Counted from the stretch's first letter, positions 1 through 9,178 are shown. The stretch: 64,000 nucleotides of DNA from an uncultured bacterium (GCA_949294395.1 CASFGU010000025.1:62001-126000), one strand, 5' to 3'. Notes: generated by a model not told the origin, from the sequence alone. Numbers and translations: made by a program.

Positions 1-903
1 CGGGTAGTTATAGTTAAAACTTCTCAACGGCCAGTCTTTGGAATACAAATTCAATTCAGGGTTAGACTGAAGCAAATCCATATTTGCCTGCCAGTAAGCA
101 TCAATACTTCCGACATCACGCCAGTAGCCTCGTTCGGCATCAGTAATCCCCGGAAACTCGTTTGTGGCAAAATTGTATATATAAATTTTTTTGCCCTCTT
201 TTAAAAGCATTGGAATAACATTTTTACCGAAGTCATGGCTGGATGCTTCTATCCCCTCATCTTCTTCAAGAGCTTTAAGTAGAGTATCTTTGTTGAAAAT
301 ATAATTTCCCATAGAAGCAAGACACATATCAGGATTTCCGGGAATTGATTTTGGTTTTTCTTTTGGCTTTTCAACGAAATTCACAAGACGCCAGTCATCG
401 TCAACTTCTATAATTCCAAACTCCGAGGCTTCCTCTATCGGGATAGGAATTGCAGAAATTGACAAATCCGCTGCTTTCTCTTTATGAAAATCCAACATTT
501 GTGACACATCCATTTTGTAAATATGGTCTCCGCCAAAAATACAAACATAATCAGGATCTTCATCCGTAATGTGAAAAACATTCTGATAAATAGCATCGGC
601 AGTACCTCTGTACCAGTCGGAGCCTGTTCTCATCTGTGCCGGCGCAAGGTCAACATACTGATTTAAAAACGGCGACAGTGCCCAGCCTCTTGTAATGTGT
701 TTATTCAAAGAATCCGATTTATACTGCGTTAAAACTTTAATCTTAAAAAAGCCGGAGTTTATAAAATTATTCAGCACAAAATCAATAATTCTATAACGCC
801 CGCCAAACGGAACCGCAGGCTTAGCACGGTCTTTAGTCAAAGGAAGCAGCCTTCTGCCTTCACCGCCTGCTAAAATCATAACAAGAGCATCATCAATCGA
901 CAT
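1..903 (-). CDS. glgC: Glucose-1-phosphate adenylyltransferase, C-terminus cut by window edge
   Basis: The enzyme makes ADP-glucose from glucose-1-phosphate and ATP, the committed step of bacterial glycogen synthesis in the cytosol. The complement read from ATG 903 opens with a nucleotide-binding loop ([13 protein letters not shown]), then [15 protein letters not shown], the Trp-Tyr-Arg-Gly-Thr-Ala-Asp segment ([12 protein letters not shown]), FGGDHIY and the sugar-binding VEKPKE. About 300 residues are visible of a family usually near 400-430, so the C-terminal beta-helix lies outside the window. A GAGGGGG ribosome site precedes the ATG. It is separated from purD by about 60 bases. Identification is firm; only the end is missing. 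Confidence 0.93.
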   Translation of the reverse strand, partial: MSIDDALVMILAGGEGRRLLPLTKDRAKPAVPFGGRYRIIDFVLNNFINSGFFKIKVLTQYKSDSLNKHITRGWALSPFLNQYVDLAPAQMRTGSDWYRGTADAIYQNVFHITDEDPDYVCIFGGDHIYKMDVSQMLDFHKEKAADLSISAIPIPIEEASEFGIIEVDDDWRLVNFVEKPKEKPKSIPGNPDMCLASMGNYIFNKDTLLKALEEDEGIEASSHDFGKNVIPMLLKEGKKIYIYNFATNEFPGITDAERGYWRDVGSIDAYWQANMDLLQSNPELNLYSKDWPLRSFNYNYP

Positions 904-966
904 GTCTTAACCCCCTCTTCAAATCTATATTAAAATTATACAACATACTTGAATAAATGGCACGGA

Positions 967-2049
967 TTAATTTATATCAATATCTTTTCTGTAATATTTG
1001 TGCTCCATCACTATTTTTTCAGCGTATTCTTTCAGTACAGGGAATGGATTTTCAGCATTAACACAAAGAGAAAGAACCCGTCCTCCGTTTGAAAATAATT
1101 TACCGTTTTCTTCTCTTACGCCTGCTTTATAAACGGTTACAGCATCATTTTCAGGAAGGATAATCTCATCCCCCTTAACAGGTTCATCAGGATAACCCTC
1201 TGCCGCAACTGTCAGACAGGCGCCTGTTCCTGATTTATACTCCGGCTCTGTTCCATTTAGAAGAATATCCAGAAAATCATTCTTGAGATTTGTAAGAATT
1301 GCCTGACATTCAGGATCGCCTAAGCGTACGTTGTATTCAAGAACATACCAATCATCGCGTGCCCAGATAAGCCCTGAATATATAAACCCCTTAAAATCCG
1401 CCCCTTCTTTTATTAGAGCAGTTTCAAGTTTTTTAAGGTAAATATTTAATTTTTCCTGCTGAATTTGAGAGAGTGTTACCGGACAATAAGCACCCATTCC
1501 GCCTGTATTTGGAGAATCTTTTTCCGCAGAAAGACGCTTAAAATCTCTTGCCGGTTTAAAGTTTATCAGTCTGCCGTTATAAAAATAAGACATAACTGAA
1601 AGTTCTTCTCCCTCCAGATATTCCTCAATAAAATACCTGTTTGGAGAAATTTTTCTTGTGAATAAATCTTTTTCCTTCTGGTTATACACAACTTTTACAC
1701 CCTTGCCTTTACAAAGCCCGTCCATTTTGACAACCTGAGGAAATTCCGGATATTCAACAGGTAAAAGTTTTGCGCACTTAATACCGTTGTTTGCCATAAA
1801 CATTTTTGCAGTAAGTTTTGAACTCTCAAGCTGCGAAAACTTCTTACTTACCCCGATACAGTCAATACCTTTAGTTCTGTAAAAATCTGCTAACCCGTCA
1901 CAAATTGGCTGCTCCGGCCCTAAGATTACCAGATCAGGGTTTTCAGCATCAGAAAACACAACTTTTGAGCACAGCGGGGATTTAGAAACGGCTGCCCTGA
2001 TAGCCTCCTCGCGGGCGCCTTCACCGATAACCATAACCTTTAGTGACAT
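967..2049 (-). CDS. purD: Phosphoribosylamine-glycine ligase (GAR synthetase), short form
   Basis: ATP-grasp enzyme joining phosphoribosylamine and glycine in purine synthesis. Visible marks are the N-terminal MVIGEGAREEA loop (family usually GxGGREHA, so Arg-Glu-His is Arg-Glu-Glu here), LGPEQPICDGLADF, LESSKLTAKMFM, the SPNTGGMGAYCPV signature and LEYNVRLGDPECQ. At 360 residues it is clearly shorter than the usual 420 or so. The missing part lies just after the first loop, before FSDAENPDLVIL. I chose ATG 2049 (MSLKVMVIG) because the longer reading into 2073 is only purN sequence read in another frame. It overlaps the purN stop by ten bases, which suggests translational coupling in a purM-purN-purD operon. 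Confidence 0.9.
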   Translation of the reverse strand: MSLKVMVIGEGAREEAIRAAVSKSPLCSKVVFSDAENPDLVILGPEQPICDGLADFYRTKGIDCIGVSKKFSQLESSKLTAKMFMANNGIKCAKLLPVEYPEFPQVVKMDGLCKGKGVKVVYNQKEKDLFTRKISPNRYFIEEYLEGEELSVMSYFYNGRLINFKPARDFKRLSAEKDSPNTGGMGAYCPVTLSQIQQEKLNIYLKKLETALIKEGADFKGFIYSGLIWARDDWYVLEYNVRLGDPECQAILTNLKNDFLDILLNGTEPEYKSGTGACLTVAAEGYPDEPVKGDEIILPENDAVTVYKAGVREENGKLFSNGGRVLSLCVNAENPFPVLKEYAEKIVMEHKYYRKDIDIN

Positions 2050-2633
2050 CCGCCGCAGCCTCCCCCGGAACATCCGCCGCAGCCATCATATAAGTCCGAA
2101 AAATCAAAGACTTTATCTTCAAGAATACATTCAATAACTTTCGGGTAAAGCGCATGTTCAACTCTGTGAATTTCTGCCTCAAATTCGTCATAGTGCATTA
2201 AGTTAGGAATTAAAACCGGATACTGTGCAATGATTTTGCCGCCGTCAAGCTCATTTGTAACATGGTGCACCGTAACCCCGCTTACCTTAACTCCGGCATT
2301 AAATGCTCTTTGAATTGCGTCTTTTCCTTTGAATGCCGGCAACAGTGACGGATGAATGTTTACAAATCTTCCGAGTTCCAGAACATCCTCGGGAAGCACC
2401 CTCATATATCCGGCAAGAACTATTAAATCAAAATTTCTTGCCCCGAAATACCCTGCATTCTCCTCAAAAGGCAGGTATTGATGTTTTATACCAAGTTTTT
2501 TTGCACGCTCAAGAATAAAAGCATTAATATTATCCGAAAGACAGGTTATATCAACCTCTTTATCTTTAAAAAATTTTGCTATTGCCTCAAAATTACTTCC
2601 GTTCCCCGAGCCCATTACAGCAATCTTTTTCAT
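2040..2633 (-). CDS. purN: Phosphoribosylglycinamide formyltransferase with cysteine/glycine-rich tail
   Basis: Transfers a formyl group from 10-formyl-THF to GAR in purine synthesis. The Rossmann start MKKIAVMGSGNGSNFEAI, the LAGYMRVLP segment, the catalytic-site segment NIHPSLLPAFKGKDA and VTVHHVTNELDGG identify the family; length 197 is normal. The odd part is the last 16 or so residues, YDGCGGCSGGGCGGCH, with four Cys and a terminal His, which is not part of the fold and looks like a metal-binding tail. Start and stop overlap neighbours (ATGA with purM), so it is the middle gene of the pur operon. Confidence 0.93.
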   Translation of the reverse strand: MKKIAVMGSGNGSNFEAIAKFFKDKEVDITCLSDNINAFILERAKKLGIKHQYLPFEENAGYFGARNFDLIVLAGYMRVLPEDVLELGRFVNIHPSLLPAFKGKDAIQRAFNAGVKVSGVTVHHVTNELDGGKIIAQYPVLIPNLMHYDEFEAEIHRVEHALYPKVIECILEDKVFDFSDLYDGCGGCSGGGCGGCH

Positions 2634-3568
2634 AAAACAGCCTCCTTATCATTCTTTATGACTTTCCCGAAAATAAAAGGCTCATACGTCCTGCAGATTT
2701 CGGTAATCTTTGCGCTGCACTCCTCGCGCGCTATAACACAAAATCCCGCCCCGCAGTTAAAAACTTCATATACTTCATCGCCTGCCAAACCTTTTAAATG
2801 TTCAAACACAGGCTGTGTCGGGATAAGATTGTAATCAAGTTCAACATACAAATTTTCAGGAATTACCCTGATCAAATTATTAAAAATTCCTCCGCCTGTA
2901 ATATTTGCCGCAGCTTTTATTAAACCGCTATCCCATAGAGTCTGAACCTCATTAAAATAAACGTAAGCCGGCACAAGCATTTCCTCAAATTCTATTTTAG
3001 AAATTTTATCTTCCTCTAAAAGCTTCCTGATAAGAGTGAACCCGTTTGCGTGAATTCCTGAAGATTTTAAACCTATTACAACATCACCGGCTTCAACCTG
3101 CTGCACTGGCAGATTTTTTTCTATTCCGACAGCAAAGCCGCAAATATCAATTACGCCTTCTCTCAAAAGATTCGGCACCTCGGAAGTTTCACCGCCTGTA
3201 AGTCTGCAGCCGTACTTTTTGAGTTCTCTTTCCAGTTCAATAACTATTTCAGCAATCGCAGCGCTATCTAACTTATTTACCGCAATATAATCCTGAAAAC
3301 TAACAACATTTACAGGTCTGGTTGCAAGGTCGTTAAGATTGGCCGCAATTAAATCAACAGCAATTTCTTTATACATATTCCTCTCATAAAGAGGAATAAT
3401 TTTAGAGCCGATACCGTCACAGCAGGTCAGGATTTTTACGCCGCCCGCAGACACCGCAGAGCCAGCAAAAGCCAAAGAATTTTCAGAAGGAAATACCGGC
3501 TTAATTCTGTTATTCAGCATTTCTGCTTCCTGCAAGTTTACTCCCGAATTTTTATACATATCTCCCAT
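2630..3568 (-). CDS. purM: Phosphoribosylformylglycinamidine cyclo-ligase (AIR synthetase)
   Basis: Closes the imidazole ring to AIR in purine synthesis using ATP. Marks are CDGIGSKIIPLYE, the DLIAANLNDLATRPVNVVSFQDY segment, LTGGETSEVPNL, GLKSSGIHANGFTLIRKLL and NITGGGIFNNLIRV. Its 312 residues fit the family, slightly short. First gene of the purM-purN-purD operon. Two near starts are possible (ATG 3568 or the fourth codon); neither has a convincing Shine-Dalgarno, so the start is less certain than the identity. Confidence 0.93.
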   Translation of the reverse strand: MGDMYKNSGVNLQEAEMLNNRIKPVFPSENSLAFAGSAVSAGGVKILTCCDGIGSKIIPLYERNMYKEIAVDLIAANLNDLATRPVNVVSFQDYIAVNKLDSAAIAEIVIELERELKKYGCRLTGGETSEVPNLLREGVIDICGFAVGIEKNLPVQQVEAGDVVIGLKSSGIHANGFTLIRKLLEEDKISKIEFEEMLVPAYVYFNEVQTLWDSGLIKAAANITGGGIFNNLIRVIPENLYVELDYNLIPTQPVFEHLKGLAGDEVYEVFNCGAGFCVIAREECSAKITEICRTYEPFIFGKVIKNDKEAVL

Positions 3569-3595
3569 ACTTTTATTTTATTACAAAAATTTTCA

Positions 3596-3627
3596 TAAAA
3601 AAGACCGCCTCAAAATTTAGACGGTCT
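3596..3627 (-). terminator. Intrinsic terminator after the oad operon
   Basis: On the minus strand AGACCG (3622-3627 complement) pairs with CGGTCT (3602-3607 complement), followed by a run of six T. It lies 25 bases beyond the oadB stop and ends the birA-oadG-oadA-oadB unit before purM. Confidence 0.8.
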
Positions 3628-3651
3628 GATTTTCAAGTTTACAGATATAAA

Positions 3652-4827
3652 CTATTTGCACAGCGCAAGCAATATACCTGCTGCAACTGCAGAACCTATT
3701 ACACCTGCAACGTTCGGCCCCATTGCGTGCATAAGCAGGTAATTCTGAGGATTTGCCTCAAGTCCGACTTTGTTTGAAACTCTTGCAGCCATCGGCACCG
3801 CAGAAACACCCGCAGATCCGATGAGCGGATTGATTTTGTCTTTAGAAAATAAGTTCATTATTTTGGCAAACAAAACACCGCCTGCTGTCGCAAAACTGAA
3901 AGCAAGAATACCAAGAATTAAGATAAACAGTGTCTGTGTGGTCAAAAACTGGTCTGATGACAGTTTTGAACCAACAGAAAGTCCGAGGAAAATTGTTACG
4001 ATATTGATTAAAGCGTTCTGCATAGTATCAGAAAGTCTTTCAACAACACCGCACTCCTTGCATAAGTTGCCGAATGTTAAAGCACCGACAAGCGGGCAGG
4101 CATCCGGAAGAAAAATTATACAAAGCCCTAAAACAACCAGAGGGAACACTATTTTTTCACGCTTTGAAACCTCTCTTAACTGTTTCATCTCAATTTTACG
4201 CTCAGCTTCAGTAGTTAAAAGTTTCATAATAGGCGGCTGAATAACCGGCACCAGCGCCATATAAGAATATGCTGCAACAGCAATTGCCCCCAGAAGTTCA
4301 GGCGCGAGCTTTGAGGTAACATATATGGAAGTAGGCCCGTCTGCCCCTCCGATAATACCGATTGCTCCTGATTGAGGAAGCGTAAACCCGAAGCAGCATA
4401 ATGCAAGTAACAATGCAGCAAAAATACCGAACTGCGCAGCTCCGCCGAGAAGTGCAGTTTTAGGGTTTGCAATCAGCGGCCCGAAATCTGTCATTGCGCC
4501 GACACCCATAAAGATTATTAGCGGAAATAACCCCTGATGAATACCTGCCTCGTAAATAATTCCGAGAAACCCGTGAGGCCCTGCAATATCAGCAACCGGA
4601 ATATTTGAAAGCAAGCCGCCGAATGCAATTGGAACAAGCAGGAGCGGCTCAAACTGCTTCTTAATACCAAGCCACAGCAGGAATAAACAAATCAAAATCA
4701 TTATCGGTGAACCGAACTGATGAAGGAATTGTTCAAATCCGCTGGTGATAGATGGATCAGCCGGCTGAACAAAGTTTGCAATACCGGTTGACTGCCATAA
4801 TTTATATAAACTGTCTGTAATATTCAT
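3652..4827 (-). CDS. oadB: Na+-translocating decarboxylase beta subunit
   Basis: Integral membrane subunit of biotin-dependent Na+-pumping decarboxylases. It takes the carboxybiotin from the alpha subunit, releases CO2 and exports Na+. The family hallmark [19 protein letters not shown] (about residue 155) carries the Asp of the Na+ site, and the [17 protein letters not shown] loop is also typical, as is the C-terminal [19 protein letters not shown]. 391 residues and many hydrophobic helices fit. It follows the oadG and oadA genes in one minus-strand operon. Related decarboxylases (methylmalonyl-CoA, glutaconyl-CoA) share this subunit, so substrate is set by the alpha subunit. Confidence 0.93.
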   Translation of the reverse strand: MNITDSLYKLWQSTGIANFVQPADPSITSGFEQFLHQFGSPIMILICLFLLWLGIKKQFEPLLLVPIAFGGLLSNIPVADIAGPHGFLGIIYEAGIHQGLFPLIIFMGVGAMTDFGPLIANPKTALLGGAAQFGIFAALLLALCCFGFTLPQSGAIGIIGGADGPTSIYVTSKLAPELLGAIAVAAYSYMALVPVIQPPIMKLLTTEAERKIEMKQLREVSKREKIVFPLVVLGLCIIFLPDACPLVGALTFGNLCKECGVVERLSDTMQNALINIVTIFLGLSVGSKLSSDQFLTTQTLFILILGILAFSFATAGGVLFAKIMNLFSKDKINPLIGSAGVSAVPMAARVSNKVGLEANPQNYLLMHAMGPNVAGVIGSAVAAGILLALCK

Positions 4828-4854
4828 TTTTCATATCCTTTTCAAATTATGTAC

Positions 4855-6642
4855 TTAACCGACTGTAACCAGAACATCTCCGGTTTTAACTTTACTACCT
4901 GCCTCAATTTCAACAGACTTAACAACGCCGGAAACCGGTGATTTAATTTCTGTTTCCATTTTCATGGCTTCAATAACCGCAATGACGTCGCCCTCTTCAA
5001 TATTATCCCCGTTTGAAACAAGAACCTTTAAGACGTTACCCGGCAGAGCCGCCTTAACCGGAGTTTCTTCTCCGGAAGCTTCATGGGTATGAGCTTCAAT
5101 CCCCGATTTAATATCAAAGTCATAAAGTCTGCCGTTAACAGTAGCTTTATTTCCTTCAAAGGCAACAGCGTATTTTTTACCGTTAACAGTAACTGTATAA
5201 CCGTTGTGTTCATCAACTGACGGTTCTTTTGAGTTATTTTCACATTTTCTGACGCCTATTGTGCCTTTTCCTTCAAGGAATAATATACCTTTTTCTTTGC
5301 ATGCAGCAGAAATAAATATATTTTCGTCATTGACCGGAAGCCCTGCTTCTTCAAGACGCTTAGTTGCTGCCTGAATACCTTTTGTTGCATCTTTGTCATT
5401 TATATCAACAACAAGTTCGGTTGTAGGGTGAAGCCCCAGCTGTTCTGCGGCAATTTTAACAACCTCGCCGTCAGGTTCGCAAGGCGTCTTTCCAAAATAT
5501 CCGAGAACCATCTTTCCGTACCCGTCTGCAATCTTTTTCCACGGCCCGAACATTACGTTGTTAAATGCCTGCTGGAAATAGAACTGCGAAACAGGAGTAA
5601 CCGAAGTTCCGAAACCGCCTTTCATAACAACTTCCTTCATTGCAGCAACAACTTCAGGGAATTTATCCATTAAGTTGTTATCTCTCAGCATCTGAGTATT
5701 TGCAGTGAGAGCGCCTCCCGGAAGCGGAGATTGTATAATCATCGGATTTACGGCAAGTGCTTCCGGAGGCAGGAAGTAGTCTTTCATACATTCTTTAAAG
5801 ATTTCTTCCGTTTCAAGAATTTTTTCAATATCAAGTCCTAAATCGTAATCTGTACCTTTGAGAGCATGCCACATTGATACAATATCAGGCTGTGCAGTAC
5901 CTCCGGACACAGGTTTCATAGATAAATCAACCCCGTCGGCTCCTCCGTCAAGTGCTGCTATATATGCAGCAAGTCCTGTTCCTGCTGTTTCATGCGAATG
6001 GAAGCGGATGTGAGCATCCTGCCCTAAAATTTCTCTTGTACGTTTTACGGTTTCATAAACTTTTTTCGGATTTGAAGTTCCGGACGCATCTTTGAATGCA
6101 AGGCTGTCGAAAGGAATGCCTGCATCAAGAATATTTCTCAAAACCTTTTCATAAAAATCAGGATCATGAGCGCCTTCACAGCCCATAGGGAGTTCCATCA
6201 TTGTAATTGTAACTTCATGCTTTAAGCCGTTATCACGGATGCACTCGGCAGAATAAATAAGATTATTAACATCATTCAAGGCATCAAAGTTTCTGACAGT
6301 TGTAACACCGTGTTTTTTAAACATTTTTGCATGAAGATTAATAATATCACGCGGCTGGGAATCAAGCCCGACAACATTAACCCCGCGTGCAAGCGATTGA
6401 AGATTAATATCCGGCCCCACAGCAGCCCTGATTTTGTCCATTGTTTCAAAAGCATTTTCATTGCAGTAAAAAATAGGAGATTGAAATCTCGCGCCGCCTG
6501 CAACTTCAAAATGTTTTAAGCCGGCATTTACAGCCGCCTGAAGCGCCGGAATAAAATCATCAACAAAAACTCTTGCACCGTAAACAGATTGGAAACCGTC
6601 CCTGAAAGAGGTATCCATAACTTTAATAAGTTTTTTCCCCAT
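4855..6642 (-). CDS. oadA: Oxaloacetate decarboxylase/pyruvate carboxylase-type alpha subunit with biotinyl domain
   Basis: Cytosolic carboxyltransferase that moves CO2 from the 2-oxoacid to its own biotin. The N-terminal TIM barrel begins VMDTSFRDGFQS (metal-binding Asp, LRDxxQS-like), has the carboxylated Lys in LAFKDASG and the metal ligands in RFHSHETAGTG. After a PYC_OADA-type region, a biotinyl domain ends the protein with EAMKMETEI (biotin on the Lys of AMKM). 595 residues match OadA. Lying between oadG and oadB, it most likely decarboxylates oxaloacetate, though a pyruvate carboxylase B or transcarboxylase role cannot be excluded from sequence alone. An alternating Ala/Glu/Thr-rich hinge precedes the biotinyl domain, as usual. 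Confidence 0.9.
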   Translation of the reverse strand: MGKKLIKVMDTSFRDGFQSVYGARVFVDDFIPALQAAVNAGLKHFEVAGGARFQSPIFYCNENAFETMDKIRAAVGPDINLQSLARGVNVVGLDSQPRDIINLHAKMFKKHGVTTVRNFDALNDVNNLIYSAECIRDNGLKHEVTITMMELPMGCEGAHDPDFYEKVLRNILDAGIPFDSLAFKDASGTSNPKKVYETVKRTREILGQDAHIRFHSHETAGTGLAAYIAALDGGADGVDLSMKPVSGGTAQPDIVSMWHALKGTDYDLGLDIEKILETEEIFKECMKDYFLPPEALAVNPMIIQSPLPGGALTANTQMLRDNNLMDKFPEVVAAMKEVVMKGGFGTSVTPVSQFYFQQAFNNVMFGPWKKIADGYGKMVLGYFGKTPCEPDGEVVKIAAEQLGLHPTTELVVDINDKDATKGIQAATKRLEEAGLPVNDENIFISAACKEKGILFLEGKGTIGVRKCENNSKEPSVDEHNGYTVTVNGKKYAVAFEGNKATVNGRLYDFDIKSGIEAHTHEASGEETPVKAALPGNVLKVLVSNGDNIEEGDVIAVIEAMKMETEIKSPVSGVVKSVEIEAGSKVKTGDVLVTVG

Positions 6643-6676
6643 AATAATATATCCTTTCTATACCTGATTACACTAA

Positions 6677-6922
6677 CTAACCTCTAGCCTTTGCAACAGC
6701 AATCGCAACAGCAATTGCTTCATCCTGCGAAATATTTGCGCGCTTGTTTTGGCGCTCATCAACAGGAACTTCTTCCGGAAAAAATTTATTCATCCAGATA
6801 ACAGTCTTTGACATAACTCTCATAACTAGAACCATTATGTAGAGAAATGCAAAAACAAACCCCATTCCAATCAGCATTAATACAATACCGATTTCAAGAT
6901 TTTCAATGAAATTTTCTATCAT
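6677..6922 (-). CDS. oadG: Decarboxylase gamma subunit (OadG-like)
   Basis: 81-residue membrane anchor of the Na+-pumping decarboxylase complex. One membrane helix near residues 14-34 (IVLMLIGMGFVFAFLYIMVL) is followed by a soluble tail ending in DEAIAVAIAVAKARG, the usual C-terminal pattern of the short gamma subunit (the family tail often carries AAIAAAV-type repeats). It overlaps the end of birA by four bases (ATGA) and lies 34 bases before oadA. Identity rests on size, helix position and operon place. Confidence 0.85.
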   Translation of the reverse strand: MIENFIENLEIGIVLMLIGMGFVFAFLYIMVLVMRVMSKTVIWMNKFFPEEVPVDERQNKRANISQDEAIAVAIAVAKARG

Positions 6923-7638
6923 AATATATCTCCTATAGTAAGTACAAACTCTCTTTCATTATTTTTCAAAATTAATTCTCCTTTATCATTTACCGCCTCT
7001 GCAATCCCTTTTTTTTCTTCATTAAAAACTTTCACGGAAATTTCTCTATTCAGGAAACATGCTCTTTTAATATATTCATCTTTTATATAAGAAAAACCTT
7101 CCTCTAAGAAATCTTCATAATGCTCAAAGAATTTTCCGGTTAATCTGTTTCTGAACCTGTCAGGATTTATACTCTTACCGGTTTCAATGTTAAGTGCAGT
7201 TATAATTTTATCCTTTACAGAAGAAAGCCCCTGCGGCTCTGCGTTAAGGTTAACACCTATTCCTAGAATTATCCCGCTGAACTCTTTTCCATGTACAACA
7301 GTTTCAGCAAGAATTCCTGCGATTTTGGCACCGTTTACAAGAACATCATTCGGCCATTTAATTTCAGGCATAATACCGTATTCTTCCAGCACTCTGCAGA
7401 GGACAATCGACAAATACTGTGTCAGATTAGAAAAATTTTCCCTGAATGCAGCAGACGGTTTAAGAACAAAACTCATGAATAAATTTCCTGAACCTAAATC
7501 AATCCAATTCCGGTTAAACCTCCCTCTTCCGGACGTTTGCCTTGCGGCATGCACGACAGTCCGGTCAAAAAGTTCCGCCAGATGCTCCTTACAGTATGAA
7601 TTTGTTGATTCGACTGTTTCAAGATAAACAGTTTTCAT
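6919..7638 (-). CDS. birA: Biotin-protein ligase without DNA-binding domain
   Basis: Activates biotin with ATP and attaches it to the biotin domain of carrier proteins, here most obviously OadA encoded two genes downstream. The catalytic signature TSGRGRFNRNW (GRGRxxR) is at about residue 36, with IKWPNDVLVNGAKIAGIL (KWPNDV) and ILGIGVNLN. At 239 residues it begins directly with the catalytic domain, so it lacks the N-terminal winged-helix repressor domain of E. coli BirA. It leads the operon and overlaps oadG, which fits co-expression of the ligase with its substrate. Confidence 0.95.
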   Translation of the reverse strand: MKTVYLETVESTNSYCKEHLAELFDRTVVHAARQTSGRGRFNRNWIDLGSGNLFMSFVLKPSAAFRENFSNLTQYLSIVLCRVLEEYGIMPEIKWPNDVLVNGAKIAGILAETVVHGKEFSGIILGIGVNLNAEPQGLSSVKDKIITALNIETGKSINPDRFRNRLTGKFFEHYEDFLEEGFSYIKDEYIKRACFLNREISVKVFNEEKKGIAEAVNDKGELILKNNEREFVLTIGDIL

Positions 7639-7691
7639 TATCCCCTCAATTCAACATATAATACAGTAATAATAAAACAAACAAAAAAAAT

Positions 7692-7722
7692 TTGCGATTT
7701 TTTTTTTTTGAGTTACTATAAA
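7692..7722 (+). promoter_or_regulatory. Possible atp operon promoter with poly-T spacer
   Basis: TTGCGA (7692-7697) and TATAAA (7717-7722) are separated by 19 bases, 12 of which are consecutive T (7698-7709). The spacing is longer than ideal. It lies in the gap between divergent birA and atpB; the atpB ribosome site GAGGGAGAG follows. Confidence 0.4.
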
Positions 7723-7740
7723 CTCGAGGGAGAGAATTAT

Positions 7741-8430
7741 ATGGAACACTGGTTATATACATTCAGTATTGCGGGACACAACTTTTCGGTCAACATGGAC
7801 ACTATTATTACAATGTGGACAGCAATGATTGCACTGATAATTTTTGCCCTGCTTGCAACAAGAAAACTCTCGCTTGTTCCCGGAAAATTGCAGGCAGCAT
7901 GCGAAAATATTTTAAGATTTTTCTGGGGCACTCTGGATACAATGATTCCGAACGAAAACAGAAGGCATGTTCCTCTGATTGCTTCACTGTTTTTGTTTAT
8001 TCTGACAGCAAACCTTATGGGGCAGCTTCCTCTAAGAATTATTCACCTTAAGACAGGAGAGCTGGCTTCCCCGACTAATGACATAAATTTAACTTCCGCA
8101 ATGGCAATAATAGTATTAATTTACTATATAGGCACAGGCATTAAGCAGAAAGGACCTAAATACTTTTTACATGAATTCAGCTTCACCGGTATTGTCATGG
8201 CGCTTGTAGAACTGCTCGAAATGGTAACAAGACCATTAAGTCTTGCAATCCGACTTTTTGCAAACATATTCGCAGGAGAAATTCTTGTCAGCATAGCACT
8301 CGGACTATCGGCATATTTTCTGCCGCTTCCGATTATGCTTTTTGAGATTCTTGTAGCCTTTATTCAGGCAACAGTATTTATGATGCTGACTATTGCTTAT
8401 ATTTCATCCGCAACAGGAGAAGAACATTAG
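7741..8430 (+). CDS. atpB: ATP synthase F0 subunit a
   Basis: Membrane stator subunit forming the ion half-channels against the c-ring. The essential Arg is in the LAIRLFANIFAGEIL segment in the second half, and the last helix has ILVAFIQATVFMMLTIAYI. I start at ATG 7741 (MEHWLYTF), preceded by GAGGGAGAG at a good distance, rather than the upstream codon at 7708 that would add a polar stretch. 229 residues is a usual size. First gene of atpB-E-F'-F-H-A-(zinc finger)-G, all on the plus strand. Confidence 0.96.
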   Translation: MEHWLYTFSIAGHNFSVNMDTIITMWTAMIALIIFALLATRKLSLVPGKLQAACENILRFFWGTLDTMIPNENRRHVPLIASLFLFILTANLMGQLPLRIIHLKTGELASPTNDINLTSAMAIIVLIYYIGTGIKQKGPKYFLHEFSFTGIVMALVELLEMVTRPLSLAIRLFANIFAGEILVSIALGLSAYFLPLPIMLFEILVAFIQATVFMMLTIAYISSATGEEH

Positions 8431-8457
8431 ACAATTTAGATAAAAGGAGAGAAAAAC

Positions 8458-8694
8458 ATGGAAACAAATTCATTATCACAGCTGGCACAGTTAGGTGCAG
8501 GTATCGCAATCGGTTTTGGTGCAATCGGTGCAGGGTTAGGTATAGGTCTGGCTACAAAAGGTTTGATGGATGCAGTATCCCGCCAGCCGGAAGTTGCAGG
8601 TAAAGCGTTCGGTTTCTTCCTGCTCGGTGCAGCGTTATCGGAAGCATGTGCACTTTACGCATTCGTTATCGCATTCCAGCTGCTTGGTAAATAG
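8458..8694 (+). CDS. atpE: ATP synthase F0 subunit c
   Basis: Rotor ring subunit, 78 residues in two helices with the polar loop SRQPEVAGKA. The ion-carrying Glu is in GAALSEACALYAFVIAF. In Na+-dependent rings such as Ilyobacter a Gln in helix 1 and Ser-Thr after the Glu are ligands; here the helix-1 position is Ile (GAGLGIGLATKG) and the residues after Glu are Ala-Cys, so H+ coupling is the better prediction. That is an inference from motif comparison. Confidence 0.96.
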   Translation: METNSLSQLAQLGAGIAIGFGAIGAGLGIGLATKGLMDAVSRQPEVAGKAFGFFLLGAALSEACALYAFVIAFQLLGK

Positions 8695-8709
8695 TTCGGA
8701 GATTAAACA

Positions 8710-9177
8710 ATGGAATTTAATGCAACATTTTTAATATCAGCAATAAGTTTTCTTGTGTTCACTTTTATAATGAACCTGATTTTCTATAAACCGCTTGAAA
8801 AAATTATCAATGAGCGGCAGACACTTATTGACGGAAATTACGCCGAGGCAGAAAATTCTAAAAATACCGCGGCGGCTATCCGTTCTGACCGCGATAAAAA
8901 ATTAGGCGAAACATTAAAAGAATCGAAAAAAATTATTTCTGATAAAGTTAATGAAGCAAACACAAATTCCAAAAATATGACAGGTGAAGCCAAAACTTAC
9001 TCTGCAGGTCAAATCAACTCTGCAAAAGAAAATCTTAAAAATGAAGCTATTAAAACTTCTGATGAGATGAAAACAAGAGTGAAAGAACTTGCAGAAATTA
9101 TTTCGGCTAAAGTTCTCGGCGAGAATACGAGCATCACCGCAAATGATACTGAGTTAATTAACAGGATACTGAATTAA
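8710..9177 (+). CDS. atpF': ATP synthase F0 subunit b' (second b-type stator)
   Basis: One N-terminal helix (LISAISFLVFTFIMNLIFY) is followed by a long charged coiled coil to the end, 155 residues. The FYKPLEKIINERQ segment after the helix is typical of b-type subunits. A pair of different b genes (b' then b) is the arrangement of cyanobacteria, chloroplasts and some other phyla, whereas most bacteria have one. It starts 15 bases after atpE and stops one base before atpF begins. Confidence 0.9.
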   Translation: MEFNATFLISAISFLVFTFIMNLIFYKPLEKIINERQTLIDGNYAEAENSKNTAAAIRSDRDKKLGETLKESKKIISDKVNEANTNSKNMTGEAKTYSAGQINSAKENLKNEAIKTSDEMKTRVKELAEIISAKVLGENTSITANDTELINRILN

Positions 9178-9178
9178 T

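Noticed and set aside
2478-2834. Plus-strand reading opposite purN and purM
   Set aside because: Overlaps two well supported genes and has no start signal.
7187-7627. Plus-strand reading opposite birA
   Set aside because: Fully inside birA on the other strand with no family similarity; shadow.
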